A DNA stretch of 46,418 bases from Emiliania huxleyi CCMP1516. Taxonomy: Eukaryota; Haptophyta; Isochrysidales; Noelaerhabdaceae. The stretch's first letter is position 1. Each line of letters opens with the position of its first letter. Below are positions 37,301 through 46,087 of this stretch, piece by piece. Under the pieces are notes generated by a model. That model did not search any database and had not been told where the DNA came from. It was given only the letters and a program-made list of their open reading frames with translations. The DNA lies in assembly GCF_000372725.1 (NCBI RefSeq), contig NW_005198486.1, positions 7,627 to 54,044 on the forward strand. Direction: 5' to 3'. The position numbers were made by a program, and so were the translations under genes.

Positions 37301-40300
37301 CGGCCGCAGCAAGACCGCGAGGACGGCGCGGCCCACGCGGCGCACTGCGGCGGCGGGCGAGCAGAGGGCTCGTGTGGCGAGCAGGGCGAGGCTCTGCCGC
37401 TCCGTCTCCTCCTCCACAGGAAGCACGAGCAGCGAAGAGAGGGCGGTCACCTCCCGGCTCCAGTGCGCCTCGCCGTCGGCCGCCGAGGCGTTCGCCTAAT
37501 GAACGAATCAACTAATGAGCTAATGAACTCATCAGGCCTCGCCGCCGGCCGCCCAACCGCGCGCCTCGCCGCCGCCGCCGCCTTCGCCGCCGCCCTCGCC
37601 CGCCGAGGCCGAGGCGGTCGAGACAGAGGAGGCGCGCGCGAGGATGGCCGCAAAGGCCGCGGCGCGCGCCGCCTCGATGGACGACGCCCTTGCGGCGAGG
37701 CACGCCTAATCAGCTAATTCACTAATCAACGAATGAACGAATTCTGATGGAGGGCGCCCTTGCGGCGAGGCACGCCTCGAGTGCGGCCCGGCCCTCGGCC
37801 CGGCCCTCCTGCGCCTCCGCCGCCGCCTCGGCGGGCGCCTCGGCGGGCGCGCCGAGGCGGGGCGCGAAGGTCGCGGGCGCGGGGACGTGGCGCAGCACGG
37901 CGGAGAAGGCGGCGCGGATGAGGCGCGAGAGCTTGTGGAGGCCTTAATTAGTTCGTTAGCTAGTTAGTTAGTTAATTCGTCAATTTTAACTAACTAAGGC
38001 GCGAGAGCTTGTGGAGGCCGTGGTCGCGCGAGTTGGCGAGGGCGGCGAGGAGGGCGCAGAGGAGGGCCGGCTCGCGAGCCTAACACGCAGCGGGCGGGAG
38101 GTGGGCGCCGCCGTGCGCAGAGGGGGCGCGCGAGGGCGCCGCTCGCGCCACGGTCGCCGAGACGCGCGCCGACGAGAGGAGGTAGGCGGCGCCCTTGGCC
38201 TGAGGAGTCGAGGATGGCAACCAATGAGTGTTTCGTTATGATGAACGGAGCAGGCGGCGCCCTTGGCCTCGTGCGGCTGCGCCGCCGCGTCGCTCAGCGG
38301 GCCGATGATGGAGGGCAGCTGCCTCGCCGCCATCCACGGGTGGCGCGAGAGCGCGGCCTTGTACCCGTCCTGCGCGAGCGCGCGCACCTTGGAGTACCGG
38401 TGCGTGCAGAGGCGTTAATTACTTGATTGGTCAATTAGTTGATTGTTAACGAGCGCACCTTGGAGTACCGGCGCGTGCAGAGGCGTTAATTACTTGATTG
38501 GTTGATTAGTTGATTGTTAACGAGCGCACCTTGGAGTACCGGTGCGTGCAGAGGCATTAATTACTTGATTGGTCAATTAGTTGATTGTTAACGAGCGCAC
38601 CTTTGAGTACCGGTGCGTGCAGAGGCGTTAATTACTTGATTGGTTGATTAGTTGATTGTTAATGAGCGCACCTTGGAGTACCGGCGCGTGCAGAGGCGTT
38701 AATTACTTGATTGATTGATTAGTTGATTGTTAACGAGCGCACCTTGGAGTACCGGTGCGTGCAGAGGCGTTAATTACTTGATTGGTCAATTAGTTGATTG
38801 TTAACGAGCGCACCTTGGAGTACCGGTGCGTGCAGAGGCGTTAATTACTTGATTGGTCAATAAGTTGATTGTTAATGAGCGCACCTTGGAGTACCGGTGC
38901 GTGCAGAGGCGTTAATTACTTGATTGGTCAATTAGTTGATTGTTAACGAGCGCACCTTGGAGTACCGGTGCGTGCAGAGGCGTTAATTACTTGATTGGTT
39001 GATTAGTTGATTGTTAACGAGCGCACCTTGGAGTACCGGTGCGTGCAGAGGCGGAGCTGCATCTCGAGGAGCGGCGCCAGCGCGGGCTCGCGCGCCGCCG
39101 CGCCGTGCGCCGCGGCCGAAACGCGGTCGGCGTGCCGAGCGGCGAGCTTGAGCGCGACGATGGCGCGGGGCGAGTGCGCGTTTGCGCCCGCGCCGCACAG
39201 CTCCGCCGTGTGCCTCGCCGCGTAGAGGTACTGCCGCGGCAGGCCGAGCAGCGGCGAGGGCCGCTGCTCGACGACCACCCTGGCGACGCGGAGCAGCTGC
39301 AGCAGGTTGCGGCCGCCTAATCAACTAATAAACTAATTAACTAATTAGCTAATTAACTAATTCGCTGCAGCAAGTTGCGGCCGCCCTCGCTCGCGCCGAG
39401 CGCCTCGCCGAGCGCGCACGCCACCGCCGCCAGCCGCGCGCGCACGCCGGGCATCGACACGCGCCCGCTCGCGGGCAGCGCCTGCCTCAGCCGCGGCAAT
39501 GATCTCGGCTGATCTCGCTTGATCTCGGCTGATCTCGGGTGAGATGCCGATCGCCTGCCGCAGCGGCGGAAGGCCGGCGAAGGCAGCGTCGGCCTCGGGC
39601 AGCTCGGCCAGACACGCGCCTACGGGTGCGCGCCTCCCGCAAGGCTCGGGCGAGGCTCCGTGGGGCGCCTCGGCCCGCCCGGCCGCCGGCGCGCCGCCAG
39701 GCGCCGCCGCGCCGTCGTCGGCGAGGTGGGGGAGCGCGCCCTTGCCGACCGCGCGCAGCTCGAGCAGCGCGCGCCGCAGACGCGCCTCTGGCACGGCGTC
39801 CACGCCTCCGGCGCCAACCTCGGCCGCCAGCTTCTCGGCCCGCTCGAGCGACGCGAAGCACATCTCCGCGGCGGCGGCCACCTCGGCCGGGCTCGGACTG
39901 TGCCACTCCATCTCCATCGCCTCCCCGAACGCTTCGGGCGGGTGCAGCGGCGGCAGCCAGCCCCACGCCTCCCATGGCCGCGCCGCCGCCGCCGGCCGCA
40001 GCCGGGGCGGCAGCGAGCGAAGGTCGGCGGGGAAGGTGGCGAGCAGCGCGCCGAGGAGGCGGCGGCGCAGCTTGTACGCAGCCTTGCCCACCTTGCGCCC
40101 GCCGCCCGCCGCCGCCCGCTCCTCCGCCGCGCAGAGCAGCGAGCGCAGCAGCGGCAGGTGCGGGAGCAGCGCGGCGCCGGCGTTGCGCACCGTCTGCGCG
40201 AGCAGCGAGAGCAGCCAGACCACCTCCCCGTCCGACAGCGGCCGGAGGGCGACGGCCTCGCCCGCGCCGGTGGAGAGGAGGCGCGCGAACGCCGGCACGG

Positions 40301-43300
40301 CGCGGCCGAGCGCCTCGACGGGCCGCGCGAGCGTGTTTCATGAATTAGTTGATTCAACCTCGCCATTTATTAACTAGTTCAACCAATACCTCGACGGGCC
40401 GCGCGAACGTGGCGGCGGCAAGGTGCGCGCCGAGGTGCTTCGTGGCGTCGGAGAGGGAGGAGCGGCGCAGCCGGCTGAGCAGCTCGGGCAGCGCGGCGTC
40501 GAACGTGGCTGCCGTGAACTGCGACCAGAGCAGCGCCGCCGTCGCGCGCTGCTGCACGAGCATGTACGCCGCCTGCCATGTTTAATTAACTAATTAATTA
40601 ACTCACTAACGAACGAATTCACTAGTTAACTGCACGAGCATGTACGCCGCCTGCCAGCCGCCGCCGCCCTTTGGCGCCCGCTCCTGCGTCTCGAGCGCCT
40701 CGAGCAGCCGCCGCAGCACCTCCCGCCCCCACTCGGGCAGCCAGCAGGCGAGCCCCTCGGCGTGAGCCGCCTGCGCCTCCGCAGCCTCCAGCCGCGCCAG
40801 CGCCTCGCCGTCGCCGCCGTCGGCGGAGGAGCGCAGCGCTGCGCGCGCGGCGCCAACCCCAAACGCGTCGCCGCCGTCGGCGCCGCCGCCGCCCGGCGCG
40901 GCGAGCGGCGCGAGGAGGAGGAGCTGGTCGGCGGTGTGCAGCGTGAGGAGCAGCTTGCGCGGGTCGTTAGGGTCGATGCCGGGCAGCGCGAGCTCGAGCA
41001 GCGTGCGCATGCTGAGGGTGCCTAAGGAGAGAAGGCGCCCGGACGGCTCCCAGGCGGCTCCTGGACGGCTCCTCGAACGCGGCTCGAGAGGGCGCCGTCG
41101 GCGAGCGCGGCGGCGGCGGCGGGGGACGAGGCGCTGAAGACGGAGGGGCGGGCGGCGAGCGCGGCGGCGGCGGGGCTCTGGCAGACGAGGAGGAGCTAGT
41201 TAATTAGTTAGTTAGTTCATTGAACCTGGCAGTGAATTCAACCTGGCTGGCGAGGAGGAGCGGCGTGAGGGTAGCGAGCAGCGAGAGCGCGCTCGACGTC
41301 TGGTGGACCGCCGTCACCGCCTGCAGCCCTTCAGCGACGCCGACGCTCAGCGGCGGCAGCAGCGACTCGGGCTCGAGCGCGGAGAGGTACTTGACCGCCC
41401 CTGCTCGCAGCGGCGAGACGCGTGAGTCGCGCGCGCGAGGGGGTGGTGCGGCGGCGAGGCGCTCGGCGGCGCGGTCCCTCGGCGGCGCGCGAGAGCGACG
41501 CCGACTTGGAGTATCGCGCCTAGAGAGGCGCCGACACGGTCCCCAGGCGGTCCCTAGAAGGCGACGCCGGCGTTGCGTGGCGCGCGAGCGAGGCGAGCGG
41601 CGCGAGCGCCGCCACCAGAGAGGACAGGTCGCGCGCAGCGAGGACGCCCCCCCCGTCCCCGCCCGCCCCCTTGCCGCCCGGCCCCTTGCCGCCCGCCTCG
41701 ACGCGCGCGCGCCACCACGCGTACTGCGCGAGGCTTCCGAGCAGCGCGCCGACCTCCGAGCTGAAGCCGCCTAGGAGGTGTCTGGGAAGTGTCTAGGAGG
41801 TGTCTGGGAAGTGTCTAGGAGGTGTCTAGGAGGTGTCTAGGAGGTGTCTGGGAAGTGTCTAGGAGGTGTCTGGGAAGTGTCTAGGAGGTGTCTGGGAAGT
41901 GTCTAGGAGGTGTCTGGGAAGTGTCTAGGAGGTGTCTGGGAAGTGTCTAGGAGGTGTCTGGGACGCGTCTAGGAGGTGTCTGGGAAGTGTCTAGGAGGTG
42001 TCTAGGAGGTGTCTGGGAAGTGTCTGGGAAGTGTCTAGGGAGTGTGCCGGCGTTGGACGGGTGGCAGTACGGCTAGGAAGTGTCTAGGAGGTGTCTGGGA
42101 AGAGTCTAGGAGGTGTCTGGGACGCGTCTAGGAGGTGTCTGGGACGCGTCTAGGAGGTGTCTAGGAGGTGTCTAGGAAGTGTCTAGGAAGTGTCTAGAAA
42201 GTGTCTAGGAAGTGTCTAGGAGGTGTCTAGGAGGTGTCTAGGAGGTGTCTAGGAAGTGTCTAGGAGGTGTCTGGGAAGTGTCTAGGGAGTGTGTGCCGGC
42301 GTTGGACGGGTGGCAGTACGGCTAGGAAGTGTCTAGGAGGTGTCTGGGAAGTGTCTAGGGAGTGTGCCGGCGTTGGACGGGTGGCAGTACGGCTAGGAAG
42401 TGTCTAGGAGGTGTCTGGGAAGTGTCTAGGGAGTGTGCCGGCGTTGGACGGGTGGCAGTACGGCTAGGAAGTGTCTGGGAGGTGTCTGGGAAGTGTCTAG
42501 GGAGTGTGCCGGCGTTGGACGGGTGGCAGTACGGCTCGACGACGCGCAGCAGCTGCCGCAGATGCCCCCACGCGCACGCGCGCCCGCCGACCGCCGCGGC
42601 CTCCTCGACCGCCGCGTCCGCCTCTCGGCGCGCCTCCGTGCCGTCCTCGGGGTCGAGCGCGGCGTCGGGACCGTCGCCGCCGCCGCCGGTGCCAGCCGGA
42701 GGCTGGACTGGCGGCAGGGAGAGGACGATGAGGCGGGCGGCGCAGCGCAGCGCCTCGACGCTAGAGGCGGCGCCGACTTGGAAGAGGGCGGAGACCTGGC
42801 CAGGGAGAGGTGGAGGGTGGGTCGGCGGCTCAGAGGCTGCTGCACCCAGGCCGCCTCTCGGCCGCCTCTCGGCTGCGGCACGCCTCTGCCAGCGGCTAGG
42901 AAGTGTCTAGGAAGTGTCTGGGAAGTGTCTAGGCACGCCTCTGCCAGCGGCCGCACCACTAACTAACTAATTCACTAAGTAACTTATTCGCACGCCTCTG
43001 CCAGCGGCCGCACCACTAATTCACTAATTCACTAATTCACTAATTCGCACGCCTCTGCCAGCGGCCGCACCACCGCAGGCCGCAGCTCCGCACCCGCCTC
43101 CTGCCCGCCTGGCAGCCGCAGCAGCCGCAGCGCGCGCGAGTAGAGGAGGGGCAGGTGCGGCGCCCACTCGACCGGCGAGGCGTGGCCGTAGAAGGCGTCC
43201 TTTGCGAGCCGCGCGAGCAGGCCGAGCCAGAGGGCGTCGTACTCGGCGGAGCCGTCGACGCCGCACGACAGCCACAGCCGCAGGACCGCGGGCAGCCAGC

Positions 43301-43913
43301 AGGCGGCCGCGTCGCCGTGCGAGGGCAGGAAGAGGGCGAGGAGGGAGGCGCCGAGGAAGAAGCGGCTCGCGTCGTGCGGGCAGAGCAGCGCCGCCGCCGC
43401 GTCCAGCATCGCCTGCGCCTCGCCGGCGGCAAAGTGCGAGCGGCAGCGCGCCACGCAGCGGGCGAGCTCGACGCGGTGTGAGGCGGCGACGGAGCGCGAC
43501 TCGTAGCTGACGGGGCCGTGCTCCGGCAGGTGCGCCGCAAGGAGGAGCCGCCAGAGCGGCCGCCAGCCGAGCGACACATTGAGGTGCTTGCCGCGTCGCA
43601 GCAGGCCGGAGAGCACGACGCACGCCTCGGCGCGCGTCGACGCGGGCAGGTCCGCGTGGCAGACGGCGGCGTGCGCGTCGAGGATCAGCGCGCGCCGCTC
43701 CTGGTCGGCGAGGTCGTGCTTGCGCTGCAGGTGGAGGGCGAGCTGCCGCAGAGCGTGCGGAGCGCCTCGCTGGAAATCGCCGATCGCCAGCGCCGTGCGG
43801 AGCCCGGAGGCGGCCGCGTCGAGGGACGCGGCCGCCTCCGCGGGCAGGCTGGCGGCGTACGGGAGCGCGCGGTTGAGCGCCGCCTCCTCGGAGTGGCGAG
43901 AAGCACGGTGCAT
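34314..43913 (-). CDS. PSME4: Proteasome activator PA200/Blm10 (PSME4)
   Basis: A HEAT-repeat protein of about 2075 residues that caps the 20S proteasome. The start is ATG 43913 (MHRASRHSEEAALN), followed by ALNRALPYAASLPAEAAASL and LGWRPLWRLL, as in Blm10 N-termini. Later: [124 protein letters not shown] and DNWAASRKRLTPEQLEML. The last residues are WYA, the HbYX motif that opens the proteasome gate. I read 23 exons: 43913-43053, about 42795-42510, 41770-41584, 41519-41243, 41177-41096, 41021-40651, 40572-40390, 40313-39555, 39481-39385, 39316-39027, 38387-38268, 38199-38140, 38079-38019, 37942-37776, 37705-37538, 37495-36830, 36513-36259, 36188-36090, 36022-35749, 35678-35425, 35190-34826, 34725-34491, 34403-34314. 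Phases agree. Exons 2-4 are least certain, with a possible microexon near 42870. Confidence 0.93.
35191..35424. repeat. GGTGTCTAGGA minisatellite filling a PA200 intron
   Basis: About 19 units of 11 bp. The exon segment GGCACGGCCGGCCGCAG|GC stands at both ends, so the minus-strand intron uses AG|GC at each side. Confidence 0.92.
36514..36829. repeat. (TGTGCG/TGTGCA)n microsatellite filling a PA200 intron
   Basis: Alternating TG/CG/CA repeats from about 36525 to 36750, then a G-rich run. On the minus strand the intron starts GAG|GCGGGAC and ends CCGCAG|GCGGGCC, so GCGGG is duplicated at its ends. This is the longest simple-repeat intron of the gene after the 71-bp array and the 41.8-42.5 kb array. 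Confidence 0.9.
38388..39026 (-). repeat. 9 x 71-bp array of exon tag plus AT-rich spacer (one PA200 intron)
   Basis: ACCTTGGAGTACCGG begins at 38386, 38457 and so on, every 71 bp, to 39025: ten exon tags and nine AT-rich spacers of the TTAATTACTTGATTGG type. Spacers differ at a few sites (GGTCAATTAG versus GGTTGATTAG). Splicing from the first AAG|GTGCGC to the last gives HRYSK|VRALAQDGYKAAL in frame. The intron is therefore 639 bp, exactly nine units. Confidence 0.95.
41771..42509 (-). repeat. GTGTCTAGGAGG minisatellite with four extra exon tags (PA200 intron)
   Basis: The intron between HPSNAG and GFSSEVGALL. It consists of 11-bp GGTGTCTAGGA/GGTGTCTGGGA units interrupted by copies of GTGCCGGCGTTGGACGGG at about 42043, 42292, 42363 and 42433, with the true exon copy at 42504. 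The last four are 71 bp apart. Confidence 0.93.
42796..43052 (-). repeat. PA200 first intron with triplicated exon edge
   Basis: The exon edge GCCGCTGGCAGAG|GCGTGC is repeated near 43060, 42998, 42945 and 42890. The spacers are GAATTAGTGAATTAG, TTACTTAGTGAATTAG and CTAGACACTTCC repeats, so three different filler sequences sit behind the same exon tag. Confidence 0.85.
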
Positions 43914-44050
43914 CGCCGAGCTGACGTCTCGATCGTTCACTTCTTTCTTGTTGTTCACAGCCTTCAGCGGGCATTGAAGTTGAGCACCGCAAGAGAAGCG
44001 GTGAGCAGGTAGGGGCACACGGACAACACTGCCATCTAGGGATAGTAGGG

Positions 44051-45045
44051 GTGGAAGGTATTCCGGGTAGTCGACTCAAGGTGGCAGCGGGATGTGAGGA
44101 GAGGTGGACACCGGACCTCTCGCAGACTAAGAGAGATCTCTACTGGGAGACAATACCGATTCAGCCCCTAGGTGACGCGGAGCTGCAGGCGCATAAGGTG
44201 TCGAAATTCATTAGGTGGGAGGATGGGGAGCATGTATTCCAGGGTAGTAGGGACCCTTATGGGGAGCCGCCATCATCTGTCTAGCGTCCACCCATACCGC
44301 GTTGGTGTCCAGTCCGAGCCTGGCTGTTCTTCACCTTGGCTTCCTACCTACCTACCTAGCCGCCAGTAGGTGCACCCTCGTGGTTCTCAATATTCATGAG
44401 AATTGAGGCGCTGGAGAAGGGAGAGGAAGGGATAGTATGCGAGACGGAATTTGGTTCCGTGTCAGCGAAGGGGGAGAGCAACGAGACGAGAGTACTCAAT
44501 CCAAACATCACAAGAGAGACCATCGCGTGCTTCCTGCAGATACACGTATACCACGGGAGAGAAGGGCTGGGGATAGTTCTGGCGGGTGCGGGGGACGGAT
44601 CCAAGAGCGAGATTGTGGAGAAAGTAGGAGAGGACATGGTATCGAGGGAGATAGTAGGTTGGGGGCTCAACCTGGGTCCTGGGCCTGCAACAGGCGACTG
44701 GGAGCAACTGTAGATTACTAGCCGGTGCACTGCCGGGAAAGTGTAGCATAGATGTGGGAGAGTTAGTAGCACTCATACGTTTGAGAACACAACGTCGGGA
44801 GAGCACATAGGAGTGATCGTATACACCATCGATAGCATGGGACAGGCAGACGTGCTAGAGGAGGCGTGGAGAGTGGGAGATGTGGACTCAATAGTGAAAT
44901 TATCTGGAAACCCAGCACTAGTAACCGAGATAACTAGGGCTCGGTGCACACTCCAAGGTATGGGATACCTCGTGTTAGTAGTGAGAGTGTCGGCGCACAA
45001 GGGAGCGTCAGGGGCGGGGAACCCGCAATTTGGGCATTTTTTTTA
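44051..45045 (+). pseudogene. Decayed retroelement with RNase H-like domain
   Basis: Frames with interrupting stops give, in order, DLYWETIPIQPLGDAELQ (44.1 kb, unrecognised), GIVLAGAGDGSKSEIVEK and REIVGWGLNL, then SIDVGELVALIRL, then GVIVYTIDSMGQADVLEEAW, and VLVVRVSAHKGASGAGNPQ. The order D-G-S, E-L-x-A-L, Y-T-x-D-S, and a final HKG..GN is that of retrotransposon RNase H. The last catalytic Asp is not evident, and stops at 44711 and near 44808 plus frame changes show decay. Base composition is less GC-rich than the genes. Its upstream flank (44270-44340) matches 13797-13880. The reverse transcriptase itself is not in the window. Confidence 0.6.
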
Positions 45046-45111
45046 CAGTGTTGCGAGAAAAAGAAAAAAAACCGGCGCCGCAGGCGCCGGCCGGAGGCCG
45101 GGAAGGGATGG

Positions 45112-45200
45112 GAGGTCGAGAGAGAGGAGGAGGAGGGGAAGGCTAGGGAAAGAGAGAGGAATCGAGGTTAGGGTTAGGGTTAGGGTTAGGGTTAGGGTTA
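45112..45200 (+). repeat. Internal copy of the telomere-junction sequence, with (TTAGGG)n
   Basis: GAGGTCGAGAGAGAGGAGG..GGAAAGAGAGAGGAATCGAGG followed by six TTAGGG units (45166-45200). The same junction recurs at 45472-45511, immediately before the terminal telomere. One copy has an extra GCTAG. Confidence 0.92.
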
Positions 45201-45204
45201 GAGA

Positions 45205-45510
45205 CGCTGTCGGCTTGAGCATGCAACGGTTAGGGTCGGTTCGACGAGCCGAGGTAAGCCAAGCTTATGGGCTTGTGGGTACATGTCTCCGACACTCGGG
45301 AACACCGGTTATACGAGCGAGAAGCCTCACGTGCGCCCTCGCGTGAATTAAAACGTGTTTCGGCCCCCAAAAGCTACAGTGTGGACAGGTATGAGAGCGG
45401 GGAGGAGCTAGATGACGACGAACGAGAGGGAGAGATGAGGCTACGGGAGGTATGGGATGACGAGGTCGAGAGAGAGGAGGAGGAGGGGAAGGGAAAGAGA
45501 GAGGAATCGA
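45205..45510 (+). pseudogene. Possible Gag-like (zinc-knuckle) relic before the telomere
   Basis: Plus frames read SQAYGLVGTCLRHSGTPVI and, in other frames, KTCFGPQKL, then YESGEELDDDEREGEM and a Glu/Arg stretch running straight into the telomere. QAYGHV..C..HSGTPVC-type spacing is common in the CCHC knuckles of non-LTR retrotransposon ORF1 proteins, but several Cys/His are missing here. This is a tentative reading. Confidence 0.3.
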
Positions 45511-46046
45511 GGTTAGGGTTAGGGTTAGGGTTAGGGTTAGGGTTAGGGTTAGGGTTAGGGTTAGGGTTAGGGTTAGGGTTAGGGTTAGGGTTAGGGTTAG
45601 GGTTAGGGTTAGGGTTAGGGTTAGGGTTAGGGTTAGGGTTAGGGTTAGGGTTAGGGTTAGGGTTAGGGTTAGGGTTAGGGTTAGGGTTAGGGTTAGGGTT
45701 AGGGTTAGGGTTAGGGTTAGGGTTAGGGTTAGGGTTAGGGTTAGGGTTAGGGTTAGGGTTAGGGTTAGGGTTAGGGTTAGGGTTAGGGTTAGGGTTAGGG
45801 TTAGGGTTAGGGTTAGGGTTAGGGTTAGGGTTAGGGTTAGGGTTAGGGTTAGGGTTAGGGTTAGGGTTAGGGTTAGGGTTAGGGTTAGGGTTAGGGTTAG
45901 GGTTAGGGTTAGGGTTAGGGTTAGGGTTAGGGTTAGGGTTAGGGTTAGGGTTAGGGTTAGGGTTAGGGTTAGGGTTAGGGTTAGGGTTAGGGTTAGGGTT
46001 AGGGTTAGGGTTAGGGTTAGGGTTAGGGTTAGGGTTAGGGTTAGGG

Positions 46047-46087
<41 letters not shown>

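Noticed and set aside
36491..37717. Long plus-strand frames rich in Cys-Val and Arg-Val
   Set aside because: These arise from the TG/CG microsatellite and the antisense of PA200 exons.
38386..39060. CRISPR-like array (regular 35-bp repeats with 36-bp spacers)
   Set aside because: The spacers are nearly identical to each other, the repeats are exon sequence of PA200, and the genome is eukaryotic.
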